A stretch of 64,000 nt of DNA from DATARH01 sp036489765. Its GTDB lineage: Bacteria > Pseudomonadota > Alphaproteobacteria > ATCC43930 > CGMCC-115725. Both the position numbers and the translations under genes were made by a program. The stretch covers positions 1 to 64,000 of the forward strand of contig DASXFE010000078.1 of the NCBI GenBank assembly GCA_036489765.1. Direction: 5' to 3'. Under the pieces are notes generated by a model. It was not told the origin of the DNA and did no database searches. It saw nothing but the letters and a program-made list of their open reading frames with translations. Below are positions 1 to 9,337 of the stretch, piece by piece; the first letter of the stretch is position 1; every line of letters begins with the position of its first letter.

Positions 1-1330
1 CCGAGGTCTCGCGCCCGATCTCGATGCCCGCGCGCAGGGTGTGGTCGAGGAACCCCGTGCGGAAGCGCGCGGTCGTGTCGAGATCGTTGACGAGATAGGT
101 TTCGAGCGAATGGCCGTAGAGCTGGTTGCGCGCGACGTCGAGCGAGCTCGGCGGCGTGCCTGGCGCGACGAGGAGCGCCACCCCGCTCGCGCCCGGCGTC
201 GTTTCGCTCGCCGTCGTGAAAAGCTGCGGCTCGGTGATGTCGAACTGCCGCACGTAGTGGGCATAGCGGAGCTGGTCGCTGACCGAGAAATCCTTGTCGA
301 AATCGTGCTCGAGCTTGGCCGTCGCGACATCGGCGTTGGTGCGCAGATAATTACCGTGTTCAAAGCCGTAATAGTTGTTCTGCGTCAGCGACAGCGGCGC
401 CGGACGAGCGATCGCGGCGGCGACGCCCGGGACCGACTGGTAGACCCACGGCAGCCCGTAATCGGGATTGTCGTATTCCGTCTGGTGCAGGTAGCTGAGG
501 GTCAGGCGGGTCGGCGTCCCGAGCCCCAGAGCCAGCGTCGGCGCGAGCCCGACCCGCCGGTTCTGCGCGACGTCGCGGTCGGCGACATTGCCGTCCTGAG
601 CCATGACGTTGATGCGGAGCGCCGCCCCTTCGCCGAGCTCCGGCAGCGGCCGGTTGACGTCGGCGGTGACGCGCCGGGTCAGATCGGTCCCGACGACGAC
701 GGTCTCGTTGGTGAACGGGGCCAGCGACGGCGCCTTGCTGTCCTGCTCGACGATGCCGCCGGTCGAGCCCTTGCCGAACAGGATCGACGACGGCCCCTTC
801 AGCACCTGGATGTCTTCGAGAAAGAACGGGTCGCGGTAATAGCTGCCGAAATCGCGCAGGCCGTCGAGATAGATGTCGTTGCGCGCGGTAAAGCCGCGGA
901 TCGTCAGGCTGTCGCCCTGCGCTCCCGCCTCGCCGGCGGCGAGGCTGATGCCGGGCACGTTGCGCAGCGCGTCGCGGAACGTGGTGACGCCCTGGTCGTC
1001 CATCACCTGCCGCGGCACCACGTCGATCGATTGCGGCGTGTTGATCAGCGGCTCGGTCAGTTTCGGCAGCGACGGCTGGTCGGCCTTGTAGTCGCCCGTA
1101 TCCCCGCCGGCCTGTGTCGCGCCCTGCACCCCCAACGTCGGCAGCGCGACGGCGCCGCTGTCGGTGGGCGAGCCGCCGCCCGACGGCTGACCGTAGGCGT
1201 ATTGCGCCGAGGCCGCCGAGCCGCCGCCGCAGAGCGCCAGCCCGGCGGCCGAGCCCAACAGCGTTGCCCGCAGAAGAGCGGCGCGTCGCCGCGGCGGTCG
1301 GGAAAAATGTTCGAGATCAACGATTGCCAT
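1..1330 (-). CDS. TonB-dependent siderophore receptor, C-terminus cut by window edge
   Basis: Outer-membrane receptor for an Fe(III)-siderophore, energised by TonB. About 443 codons are visible from the N-terminus; the rest of the barrel lies beyond base 1. The start has an Arg-rich n-region followed by a hydrophobic stretch and an Ala-x-Ala-like cleavage site (ASAQ, about residue 40). The plug domain follows, with the phrase NTPQSIDVVPRQVMDDQG and then LRNVPGI, IRGF and IYLDGLRD, which is the classic siderophore-receptor (CirA/Fiu/FhuA-type) plug signature, and VLKGPSSILFGKG leading into the barrel. It sits 111 bases downstream of hemP on the same strand, so iron-regulated co-transcription is likely. 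Family is confident; the ligand (catecholate or hydroxamate) is not determinable. Confidence 0.93.
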   Translation of the reverse strand, partial: MAIVDLEHFSRPPRRRAALLRATLLGSAAGLALCGGGSAASAQYAYGQPSGGGSPTDSGAVALPTLGVQGATQAGGDTGDYKADQPSLPKLTEPLINTPQSIDVVPRQVMDDQGVTTFRDALRNVPGISLAAGEAGAQGDSLTIRGFTARNDIYLDGLRDFGSYYRDPFFLEDIQVLKGPSSILFGKGSTGGIVEQDSKAPSLAPFTNETVVVGTDLTRRVTADVNRPLPELGEGAALRINVMAQDGNVADRDVAQNRRVGLAPTLALGLGTPTRLTLSYLHQTEYDNPDYGLPWVYQSVPGVAAAIARPAPLSLTQNNYYGFEHGNYLRTNADVATAKLEHDFDKDFSVSDQLRYAHYVRQFDITEPQLFTTASETTPGASGVALLVAPGTPPSSLDVARNQLYGHSLETYLVNDLDTTARFRTGFLDHTLRAGIEIGRETS

Positions 1331-1441
1331 GATGCCGGTTCCAGGGATGGGGTTGGCAGGATCCCTGGCTGGCGGATGTCCCGTGGGATGTCGCTGGGGG
1401 ACGGGCTGGCTGGGTAGGTCATCGCGGTTATCGCGCGACGG

Positions 1442-1627
1442 CTATTTCGTCAGGATCAGCTTGTTGCTGCTCGTCAGCAGGAGCCGGTACCGCTCCCCGC
1501 CGTGCTGGATGATGAGCTGGCGACGGCCGGCCAGCAGCGCCTCGCTCGTCACGGTCAGAGGCTCGGGCGTGTGAGCCACCGACCGCTTCGCACCCGGTTC
1601 CGATGGAGTCGCTGCCGTCTTGGTCAT
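1442..1627 (-). CDS. hemP: Hemin uptake protein HemP
   Basis: A 61-residue protein of the HemP family, small proteins encoded beside heme or siderophore receptors and needed for their expression or for heme uptake in several proteobacteria. The diagnostic C-terminal block is present: LLAGRRQLIIQHGGERYRLL followed by a TSSNKLILTK tail, matching the family pattern of an HxGxxYxLRxT strand pair ending in KLILTK. The N-terminal 25 residues are low-complexity. The ATG at 1627 is chosen because upstream in-frame codons read through the presumed control region. The TonB receptor follows on the same strand. Confidence 0.88.
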   Translation of the reverse strand: MTKTAATPSEPGAKRSVAHTPEPLTVTSEALLAGRRQLIIQHGGERYRLLLTSSNKLILTK

Positions 1628-1638
1628 TCTTAAGAACA

Positions 1639-1690
1639 ATTCGCATTCGCATACGTCAGCTTCATGTAAGCCGCAATTCATAATCGTTCG
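1639..1690 (-). promoter_or_regulatory. Possible iron-responsive operator upstream of hemP
   Basis: The AT-richer stretch just upstream of hemP holds two elements on the minus strand: a direct repeat TGCGAATGCGAAT close to the start codon, and CGAACGATTATGAATTG further up. Both resemble the loose hexamer arrays of alphaproteobacterial Fur or Irr sites. The position (between a hemP start and nothing upstream) fits such a site. This is inference from composition; no exact consensus match is seen. Confidence 0.3.
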
Positions 1691-1744
1691 CAAGAAAAAT
1701 TTTCCGGTTGCGCGATAATCTGGCAAGCGATGAGGTCAGACTGG

Positions 1745-2110
1745 ATCACCCGGGCCGCGCGCGACCCGGCGTGGCGAACCGTCGTTGCGCTCTCGGTCGC
1801 GGAGACGCGCTACCGGGCTTTCGGCAGACGGCGTCGCTGCGGGTTCCGGTCAGCCCAACGGCGATTGTGAGGGTTTCGGTTTGAATTCCGTCATTCTGCG
1901 TGAGTTCGCCGGAACAGTTGATGTATTCGCCGTCGCGCTCGTTTCTTTCAACGGCAAATCCCGTCCGCTCGGCGAGAACGCAGGGCGAGCGCCCAAGCAG
2001 AAACGCGTCATAGGCGGCGACATCGAGCGCTCTCCAGAATGCTTGCCTGAGATAGCGCTCCGACAGGTCGGTTTGCTTTCGAGCGCGGCGACGCGTTCTT
2101 CAAGGTTCAT
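1745..2110 (-). pseudogene. Frameshifted small gene beside tRNA-Sec, unknown function
   Basis: Reading the minus strand from the ATG at 2110 gives MNLEERVAALES, a helical start. The same frame then turns into low-quality sequence, while the frame two bases on reads convincingly from about 2068 to 1745: DLSERYLRQAFWRALDVAAY, then DAFLLGRSPCVLAERTGFAV, then ERNERDGEYINCSG. Joining the two needs a single frameshift near 2072 (GAAAGCAAACC). No AUG or GUG start exists in the second frame. The product is not recognised. GC at third positions is lower than in neighbouring genes, suggesting foreign origin. It lies immediately past the 3' end of the tRNA-Sec gene, a classic integration position. It could be a relic, or intact with a sequencing error. 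Confidence 0.4.
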
Positions 2111-2189
2111 CGAATCATCCCCACGCGGCGGGAACCTGTGCGGCGCGTTGCCGGCGCACGCCTACCGAATAAGGGACCAAATGACGGGG

Positions 2190-2284
2190 TGGCGGAAGAG
2201 GCAGGAGTCGAACCTACCGAAGACGCCAGGGCGCCCTCCAACGGGTTTGAAGCCCGCGCGCCCCACCGGGAGCGGTACTCTTCC
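2190..2284 (-). tRNA. selC: tRNA-Sec (anticodon UCA), CCA encoded
   Basis: Selenocysteine tRNA, 95 nt with encoded CCA. The acceptor strands GGAAGAG and CTCTTCC pair; discriminator is G. The D-arm has the tRNA-Sec hallmark of a 6-bp stem (CGCTCC/GGGGCG) with a 4-nt CGGT loop. The anticodon loop is CTTCAAA, giving UCA. The variable arm is very long, an 8-9 bp stem (GAGGGCGCC against GGCGTCTTC). The T-arm is GTAGG-TTCGACT-CCTGC. Its overall plan matches E. coli selC, but the acceptor pairs over 7 bp with 5 bp in the T-stem, not 8+5. It would deliver Sec at UGA codons with SelA, SelB and SelD, none of which is in this window. Confidence 0.95.
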
Positions 2285-2515
2285 ATCAGAGAGAATGCCC
2301 GGTTTCGCGCGGGACGCAAAGAGGCTGAGTACCGGGCGGGGCGACAGGAACCGCAGTAATATTAAGTTTACCGTCTTGAAGACAGGCAACAGTATATTTA
2401 CTCAGATCGCTATTCCTTAAATAAAAACCGGCCCAAAATTGCAGCGAAAGATCGTGTGATCTGAGAAATTCGCGCTATAGGTGCGGGCACAGTGCAAGCA
2501 CCGGAATGGTCATAG

Positions 2516-2959
2516 ATGGTTAGGCGGGCGCGGCCAGAAGTGCTTGTCGTCGAGGGCAAAGCGGAGGATCGCCGCCGGATCGCCGCCCTGCTGGGCGAGG
2601 CGGGTATCCGGGTGACCGCGGTGGCGGACGGCGCGGCGGCGCTCGTCGCATTGTCGTCCGAGCGATTCGAGCTCGCCGTGGTCGGCGCGTCGGCGCGGTT
2701 CGACGGGGCCGGGCTCGGTCTCGCGGTCGTGCCGTTCGATCGCGGCGAGCCGCGCCGCTCGATCGGGCGCGTGCGCGAGGGGCTGCTCGGCGCCGAATTC
2801 GCCGAGGCTGACGAGGCCGAGCGGTGGATCACCGCCGCCAAGATCGCCTGCCTCGAGCAGCGGCAACATGCCGCGTACCGGGACGGTGCCACCGATCTCG
2901 CCGCTTCGCTGGCGCGCGAGATCGCCGAGACGACGGCGCTCGGGGCTCTGCGGCACTGA
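2516..2959 (+). CDS. Degenerate receiver-like protein
   Basis: A 147-residue protein whose first 60 residues follow the beta1-alpha1-beta2-alpha2-beta3 plan of a response-regulator receiver: EVLVVEGKAEDRRRIAALLG, then GIRVTAVADGAAALVAL, then FELAVVGAS. The key acidic residues are not kept: the double-Asp pocket reads V-E-G and the phospho-acceptor Asp is Gly (VVGAS). The C-terminal half is alpha-helical and ends in an EAERWITAAKIACLEQRQ segment of unknown role. Phosphorylation is therefore unlikely. There is no output domain. It stands alone between an AT-rich gap and a convergent small gene. The ATG at 2516 lacks a strong ribosome site. Confidence 0.6.
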   Translation: MVRRARPEVLVVEGKAEDRRRIAALLGEAGIRVTAVADGAAALVALSSERFELAVVGASARFDGAGLGLAVVPFDRGEPRRSIGRVREGLLGAEFAEADEAERWITAAKIACLEQRQHAAYRDGATDLAASLAREIAETTALGALRH

Positions 2960-2971
2960 GCCGGGCGCGGG

Positions 2972-3199
2972 TCAGCCGCGACCTTTTCCGGTGGACGGCG
3001 TCGGCGACTCGCCGGCGGCGCGGGCAAGCTTTAATTCGATCATCGCCAGGACGTTGGCGGCGCCGTGCTTGCGGCACAGCCGCGCGAGATCGGCCGGGTC
3101 GAGCGCCTCTGCCGCGTAGTTGATCGCCTCGCGCAGGGCAGGCGGGAGCTGATCGAACACGGCCATCAATTCGCGCCGTAATTCACCGCCGTCCGCCAC
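2972..3199 (-). CDS. Small conserved-looking helical protein, unknown function
   Basis: A 75-residue protein begun at a GTG that has GGAG seven bases upstream; the open frame continues upstream but that part is low-complexity Arg-rich sequence. The core reads ELRRELMAVFDQLPPALREA, then INYAAEALDPADLARLCRKH, then GAANVLAMIELKLARA, three amphipathic helices with regular high-GC codon use. I do not recognise a named family. It converges on the receiver-like gene (13 bases apart) and diverges from the ABC-transporter gene at 3365. Confidence 0.55.
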   Translation of the reverse strand: MADGGELRRELMAVFDQLPPALREAINYAAEALDPADLARLCRKHGAANVLAMIELKLARAAGESPTPSTGKGRG

Positions 3200-3364
3200 A
3201 CCGCTTCTCCGGCCAGGAGCGCACAGCATCGGCGCGGCCGCTCGTGATGGCAAGAAGCGACCTTGGGCAGCGACACGCGCAGGGCGGCGCCTCTTGTGCC
3301 CTTGTCCGGTTGCCTCTAATGATTTCGCCATTGTCGTTTGAGACAAAATCAGGGGAGGAAGAAC

Positions 3365-4693
3365 ATGCGTCGGGTTGATCGACGTCGCTTTCTGCAATTA
3401 TCCGGCGCCGGAGCCGCCGCCGCCTCGACCGGCGCGCTGGCGGGCATCCTCGCATCCGGCCGCGCGCCGGCTTATGGCCAGGAGCAGACGCTGCATTGGG
3501 TGCGCTGGTCCGATTTCGTCCCTGCCTCCGACGCCCTTCTCAAGGGCAAGATGACCGAGGAGTGCAAAAAGGCGACCGGCATCTCGCTGCAGCTCGAGAC
3601 GATCAACGCCAACGACATTCAGGCGCGCGTGACCTCGGCCATCCAGTCGGGAACGGGCCCGGACATCATCTTTGCGATCAACAACTGGCCGCAGCTTTAT
3701 GCGGCCAGCTTGGCCGACATGAGCGACGTGGCCGAAGAGATCGGCAAAGCGCAGGGCGGGTATTACGGCGTCTCGAAACAGATTGCGACGGTCGGCGACA
3801 GATGGATCGGCGTGCCGTGGGCGATCGGAGGCGGGCTCATCGCCTACCGCAAATCCTGGTACGCGGAGGTCGGTTACGACACCTTCCCCGATACCTGGGA
3901 CAAGTGGCACGATGCCGGCAAGAAGCTCAAGGCGAAAGGCCGGCCAATCGGTCAGGCGCTGGCGCATTCGTTCGGCGACCCGCCGGGGTTCTTCTACCCC
4001 TGGCTGTGGTCGTTTGGCGGCAAGGAGGTCGAAACCGACGGCAAGACCGTCGCGCTCGACAGCAAGGAGACCCTCGAATCGGTCAAGGCGCTGGTGCCGT
4101 TCTGGAACGACGCGTGCGACCCCGGCGGGCTCGCCTGGGACGATTCAAGCAACAATCGCGCCTTCCTGTCAGGCACGATCAGCGCAACCAATAACGGCGC
4201 GTCGATCTACATCGAGGCCAAGCGCAAGCCCGATACCTATCAGACCGAAAAGGGCGAGCCGATGTACAAGGACATCGCGCACGCCCCGCTGCCCAAGGGC
4301 CCCGGCGGGCAGTACAACCTGCCCGGGCCGATGACCGATATGGTCATGAAGTATTCGAAAAATCAGAAGGCGGCCAAGGACTTCCTGCGCTGGATCCATT
4401 CCGAGCCGGTGTTCGAGGAATGGTTCACCTCGCAGCAGGGTTACACCGACGGCCCTACCAAGTTCTGGGAAGGCGACAAGGTGTGGAGCGCCGACCCGGT
4501 GCTGACGCCGTTCAAAAACCTGCCGAGCGAGGGCCGCCTCACCGGCTATGCGGGGCCACCGAGCCAGGCGGCCGCCGAGGTCCAGACCAAGTACATCATC
4601 GTCGACATGTACGCGAAGGCCGTCCAAGGCGCAAAGGCAGAGGATGCCGTTTCCTGGGCGACCGGGGAGCTGAAAAAGATCTACGGTGCTTGA
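3365..4693 (+). CDS. ABC transporter sugar-type substrate-binding protein, Tat-exported (copy 1)
   Basis: Periplasmic solute-binding protein of the sugar (MalE/UgpB) class, 442 residues. A twin-arginine signal RRRFLQLSG is at residues 7-15, with cleavage near ASGRAPAYG. The mature part has the expected GPDIIF segment, WIGVPWAIGG, and a C-terminal VDMYAKAVQGAKAEDAVSWA helix. The start is the ATG 6 bases after GGGGAGGAAG; an in-frame upstream codon would precede the Tat motif unnaturally. It heads the operon 3365-9106. A second binding protein at 7775 is clearly paralogous, the two sharing long runs such as FLQLSGAGA and LAGILASGRAPAY. The substrate is unknown; a sugar, polyol or glycerol-phosphate-like solute is typical for this class. 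Confidence 0.95.
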   Translation: MRRVDRRRFLQLSGAGAAAASTGALAGILASGRAPAYGQEQTLHWVRWSDFVPASDALLKGKMTEECKKATGISLQLETINANDIQARVTSAIQSGTGPDIIFAINNWPQLYAASLADMSDVAEEIGKAQGGYYGVSKQIATVGDRWIGVPWAIGGGLIAYRKSWYAEVGYDTFPDTWDKWHDAGKKLKAKGRPIGQALAHSFGDPPGFFYPWLWSFGGKEVETDGKTVALDSKETLESVKALVPFWNDACDPGGLAWDDSSNNRAFLSGTISATNNGASIYIEAKRKPDTYQTEKGEPMYKDIAHAPLPKGPGGQYNLPGPMTDMVMKYSKNQKAAKDFLRWIHSEPVFEEWFTSQQGYTDGPTKFWEGDKVWSADPVLTPFKNLPSEGRLTGYAGPPSQAAAEVQTKYIIVDMYAKAVQGAKAEDAVSWATGELKKIYGA

Positions 4694-4713
4694 GTCGAAA
4701 GCCGCCGTTTGTG

Positions 4714-4743
4714 GTCGCGTCTGCGGGGTTCCGCGGGCGCGAC
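4714..4743 (+). terminator. Strong intra-operon hairpin after the first binding-protein gene
   Basis: A 13-bp stem with a GGTT loop (GTCGCGTCTGCGG paired with CCGCGGGCGCGAC, two G-U pairs, no mismatches) 20 bases after the binding-protein stop and 38 bases before the first permease start. There is no T-run. Such hairpins after binding-protein genes commonly stabilise the upstream mRNA or attenuate transcription so that the binding protein is made in excess over the permeases. The role here is inference. Confidence 0.6.
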
Positions 4744-4780
4744 GCGAGCGTCCTTGAATTAGGTCGGGGAGAGCGCCGCC

Positions 4781-5728
4781 ATGTCCCTGCTGTCCGACAG
4801 CCGCACCGCGGCCTATGCGCCTGCCAGGCGCCGTGGGCCGATCAGCCGGTTGCTGGAAAACGAGCGATGGCTGGGGCTCGCCCTGCTGGCGCCGACCCTT
4901 ATCCTGCTCGGGGTGTTCGTCGCCTATCCGTTCGTGAAAGGGATAGAGCTTTCGGTCACCGATACCAGGGTGGGGGTGCCAGGGCATTTTGTCGGTTTCC
5001 AGAATTTCGTCGCGCTCTGGCACGACGACATCTTCCGCCTCGCGGTGTGGAACACGTGTCTCTATACGGTCGTCGCCACCACCGTGAAGCTGGTCTTGGG
5101 GCTGTGGCTGGCACTGCTGCTGAACCGCAACTTTCGCGGCAAGGCGTTCATGCGCGCCTTTATTCTGCTGCCGTTCATCATCCCGACCGTGCTGTCGACG
5201 TTCGCCTGGAAGTGGATGTTCGACCCGACTTTCAGCGTGATCAACTACGTGCTGCTGCATCTCCATCTGATCACGGTCGCCGATCGGATCAACTGGCTTG
5301 GTGTGCCCTGGCTGGCGATGGCTTCGGTGATCGTGGTCAATGTGTGGCGCGGCGTGCCGTTCTTTGCCATCAGCCTCTTGGCCGGGTTGCAGACGATCAG
5401 TCCCGAACTGCACGAGGCGGCGGCGATCGATGGCGCGCGTGCCTGGGCACGGTTTCGGCATGTCACCTGGCCTCTTCTATTGCCCGTGACGATGGTGATT
5501 ATGCTGTTTTCGGTGATCCAAACTTTCGCCGATTTCCAGCTCGTCTACGTGTTGACCGGTGGCGGTCCGGCCAACACTACCCAACTTTTTGCCACCTACG
5601 CCTACCAGATCGGCATCGGCACCGGGTTGTTGAGCCAGGGGGCGGCAGTCTCGCTGGCGATCTTCCCGATCCTGTTGCTCGTCGTGATCGTACAGCTTGT
5701 TTACATCCGCCGGGTCGAGACCGCGTAG
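4781..5728 (+). CDS. ABC transporter permease, MalF/UgpA type
   Basis: Inner-membrane permease of 315 residues. There is a short basic cytoplasmic tail, a first membrane segment at about residues 32-50 (LGLALLAPTLILLGVFVAYP), and five further hydrophobic segments. The cytoplasmic EAA loop that docks on the ATPase is clear: EAAAIDGARAWARFRHVTWP at about residue 215. It is preceded by a GGGGAGAG ribosome site 11 bases upstream. It forms a heterodimer with the next gene product; both are fed by the two flanking binding proteins. Confidence 0.95.
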   Translation: MSLLSDSRTAAYAPARRRGPISRLLENERWLGLALLAPTLILLGVFVAYPFVKGIELSVTDTRVGVPGHFVGFQNFVALWHDDIFRLAVWNTCLYTVVATTVKLVLGLWLALLLNRNFRGKAFMRAFILLPFIIPTVLSTFAWKWMFDPTFSVINYVLLHLHLITVADRINWLGVPWLAMASVIVVNVWRGVPFFAISLLAGLQTISPELHEAAAIDGARAWARFRHVTWPLLLPVTMVIMLFSVIQTFADFQLVYVLTGGGPANTTQLFATYAYQIGIGTGLLSQGAAVSLAIFPILLLVVIVQLVYIRRVETA

Positions 5729-5759
5729 AGGCACCCTTCGGCAATGATGGCGACATGCG

Positions 5760-6611
5760 ATGATTGAAGGAGCACGCTGGCGGCGCTGGGCGTTTTTCTA
5801 TACGCCGGTGACCGTGTTTGTCATTTTCCTGTTGTTTCCGTTCTACTGGATGCTGATAACCGCGCTGCGTCCCGACGGCGAATTGTATAAGCCGTGGAGC
5901 TCGCCGCTCTACCAGCCGTTCTGGACGCTGCATCCGACCTTGGAGCACGTCTACAACCTGCTGCATGATACGCTGTTTTCGACATGGATGCTGAACACGA
6001 TGATGATCTCGCTCGCCGCGACGGTCATCTCGTTGTTTTGCGGGCTATTTGCCGGGTATGCCCTGGCGCGCCTCAAATTCCCGTTTGCCGGCAGCATCGG
6101 GACCGGCATCTTTGTCACCTATCTGGTGCCGCAGACCCTGCTCTTCATTCCGTTGAGCGACATCATCCGCAATTTCCACCTCGGCGACACGCCGTGGGCC
6201 CTGATCCTGACCTATCCCACCTTTTTGATCCCGTTCTGCACCTGGCTGCTGATGGGCTATTTCAAGTCCATCCCGAAAGAGCTCGAAGAGTGCGCGCGGA
6301 TCGACGGAGCCACGCGCTGGAAGGCGATGCTGTTCATCATTTTCCCGGTCGCGTTGCCTGGTATTTTATCGGCGGGAATTTTCGCCTTCACCCTGTCGTG
6401 GAATGAATTCATCTACGCGCTGGTGTTCCTGTCTTCGCCGGCGGAGAAGACCGTGTCGGTCGGGGTGACCTCCGACCTGGTGCGCGGCGACGTGTTCTAT
6501 TGGGGTGAGCTGATGGCGGGCGCGCTTTTGGGCTCGATCCCGGTCGCTTTCGTCTATTCGTTCTTTGTCGAGTATTACGTCTCGGGCATTACCGGGTCGG
6601 TGAAGGGGTAG
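5760..6611 (+). CDS. ABC transporter permease, MalG/UgpE type
   Basis: Second permease of the importer, 283 residues with six predicted membrane segments. The EAA loop reads EECARIDGATRWKAMLFIIF at about residue 178, with the D-G spacing of the family. The gene ends with the G-S-V-K-G tail typical of MalG-like proteins and is followed by the ATPase gene only 3 bases later, so the two are translationally coupled. The start at 5760 leaves a 31-base gap from the first permease. Confidence 0.95.
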   Translation: MIEGARWRRWAFFYTPVTVFVIFLLFPFYWMLITALRPDGELYKPWSSPLYQPFWTLHPTLEHVYNLLHDTLFSTWMLNTMMISLAATVISLFCGLFAGYALARLKFPFAGSIGTGIFVTYLVPQTLLFIPLSDIIRNFHLGDTPWALILTYPTFLIPFCTWLLMGYFKSIPKELEECARIDGATRWKAMLFIIFPVALPGILSAGIFAFTLSWNEFIYALVFLSSPAEKTVSVGVTSDLVRGDVFYWGELMAGALLGSIPVAFVYSFFVEYYVSGITGSVKG

Positions 6612-6614
6612 AAC

Positions 6615-7706
<1,092 letters not shown>

Positions 7707-7717
7707 TGTAGTCGTCG

Positions 7718-7765
7718 CACATCAGGCGGGGACGCGGCGCAGAACGCGCCCCGCGACTTACAGGG
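7718..7765 (+). terminator. Hairpin between ATPase and second binding-protein gene
   Basis: The gap holds an inverted repeat (GCGGGG near 7728 paired with CCCCGC near 7751, with an inner ACGCG/CGCGC match). No T-run follows, and the next gene has its own ribosome site (AGGGGGGG just before 7775). It may attenuate or stabilise rather than end the transcript. Confidence 0.3.
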
Positions 7766-7774
7766 GGGGAAAAC

Positions 7775-9106
7775 ATGGTACGCATTCAGCGGCGTCGTTT
7801 CCTGCAGCTTTCCGGCGCCGGTGCGGTCGCGGCATCGACCGGCGGCCTCGCCGGCATCCTCGCCAGCGGCCGCGCCCCGGCCTACGCCGCAGGGACGACG
7901 TTGCATTGGCTCAAATTCGTCGATTTCGTGCCGCAGTCGGATGTGCTGCTCAAGGGCAAGATCAAGGACGACTGCAAAAAGGCGCTCGGCATCGACCTTG
8001 AGGTCGAGGCGATCAACGGCGACGGCGTCCAGGCGCGCATCACCTCGGCGATCCAGTCGAAAACGGGCGCGGACATCATGATGGCGGTCAGCAACTGGGC
8101 CCAGCTTTACGCCGACAGCCTCGCCGATGTCAGCGATCTCGCCGAGGCGCGCGGCAAGGCGGAGGGCGGCTATTTCGAGACCGCGAAGGCGGTGGCCAAC
8201 AACGGCAAGCGCTGGATCGCGATGCCGTTCACGATCCTCGGCGTGCTGTACGCCAACCGCACCTCGTGGTTCGCCGAGGAGGGGGTAACCCCCGACAAGT
8301 TCCCGGCGACCTGGGAGGAATACCGCGCGGTCGGCAAAAAGATGAAGCCGAAGGGGCGTCCGTTCGGCCAGACCCTGGCGCATGCCTTTGGCGACGGTCC
8401 GGCAGGCTGGTACCCGTACCTCTGGTCATGGGGCGGCAAGGAGGTCGAGGCCGACGGCAAGACCGTCGTGCTCAACAGCAAGGAGACGATCGAATCGGTC
8501 AAGTTCGCGACCGCGATGTGGAAGGACGCGTTCGACGAGGGCGGGATGTCGTGGGACGACGCCGGCAACAACCGGGGGTTCCTGTCGAACACGATCAGCT
8601 CAACCAGCAACGGCGCCTCGATCTACCTGCTTGCGCGGGTCAAGGCCGACACCTACCTGACCGAGACCGGCAAGCCGTTGAAGGACGACATCTTCCACTC
8701 GCCCCTGCCCAAGGGCCCGGCCGGCCAGTTCAGCTATCACGTCCCGTTCTCGAACCTGGTGCCGAGCTACACCCCGAACAAAAAGGCGGCGCTCGACTTC
8801 CTCAAATGGTTCCACTCAAAGGATGTCTACGGCGAGTGGTTCACCTCGCAAATGGGTTTCTCGGTCGGCTCCACGAAGAGCTGGGAAGACGACCCGATGT
8901 GGAAAATCGACCCGGTCATGGCCCCGTTCCGCAAAGCCGCCGAAAGCGGCCGCTTCGCCGGCTACGCCGGGCCTGCCGGCCGGGGCGCGGCCGAGGCGAT
9001 CAGCAAATTCATCATCGTCGACATGTACGCCAAAGCCGTCCAAGGCGCCTCCGCCGAAGACGCCGTCAAATGGGCGCATGACGAGCTGGTGAAAATTTAC
9101 GTGTAG
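7775..9106 (+). CDS. ABC transporter sugar-type substrate-binding protein, Tat-exported (copy 2)
   Basis: A 443-residue periplasmic binding protein paralogous to the one at 3365. The Tat signal is RRRFLQLSG with the same LAGILASGRAPAYA cleavage region. Many segments match copy 1 (LLKGKIKDDCKKALGI, QARITSAIQSKTGADI, NNRGFLSNTISST, FIIVDMYAKAVQGASAEDAV). Differences cluster in the likely pocket region: copy 1 has RWIGVPWAIGGGLIAYRKSW where copy 2 has RWIAMPFTILGVLYANRTSW. The two probably deliver different but related solutes to the one permease. A hairpin follows at 9121. Confidence 0.95.
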   Translation: MVRIQRRRFLQLSGAGAVAASTGGLAGILASGRAPAYAAGTTLHWLKFVDFVPQSDVLLKGKIKDDCKKALGIDLEVEAINGDGVQARITSAIQSKTGADIMMAVSNWAQLYADSLADVSDLAEARGKAEGGYFETAKAVANNGKRWIAMPFTILGVLYANRTSWFAEEGVTPDKFPATWEEYRAVGKKMKPKGRPFGQTLAHAFGDGPAGWYPYLWSWGGKEVEADGKTVVLNSKETIESVKFATAMWKDAFDEGGMSWDDAGNNRGFLSNTISSTSNGASIYLLARVKADTYLTETGKPLKDDIFHSPLPKGPAGQFSYHVPFSNLVPSYTPNKKAALDFLKWFHSKDVYGEWFTSQMGFSVGSTKSWEDDPMWKIDPVMAPFRKAAESGRFAGYAGPAGRGAAEAISKFIIVDMYAKAVQGASAEDAVKWAHDELVKIYV

Positions 9107-9120
9107 GGAGGCGGTGGTGA

Positions 9121-9153
9121 GCCGGCTCTCTAACCGTCAGGGGTAGAGCCGGC
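9121..9153 (+). terminator. Hairpin ending the ABC-transporter operon
   Basis: Perfect 9-bp inverted repeat (GCCGGCTCT and AGAGCCGGC) starting 14 bases after the stop of the second binding-protein gene. A second hairpin (GGCCGGG-GCAA-GCCCGGCC type) lies near 9245-9263. There is no T-run, but the position at the end of a six-kilobase operon fits a terminator. Confidence 0.5.
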
Positions 9154-9337
9154 GTTCGCCTCGGTGCATGTCTTCGGTGCCCCTGGTGCGGTCAGGCGCG
9201 TTGTCGCGCATTTGCAGTCGTGCGCGCTCAAATACGGCGCGGAGGGCCGGGGCAAGCCCGGCCAATGTGACTGAGGAAGGCTGAAGCAAGCACCCTGGGC
9301 CTTCCGGATGGCTGGGCATTCTGATTGGCTTGACGAG

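Noticed and set aside
41..1417. A 458-codon open frame on the plus strand over the TonB receptor
   Set aside because: Arg- and Ala-rich antisense text typical of high-GC genes; the minus strand has clear receptor motifs.
2285..2510. A coding gene in the AT-richer gap before the receiver-like gene
   Set aside because: Frames here are short or read across the tRNA-Sec gene; no ribosome site or protein-like text.
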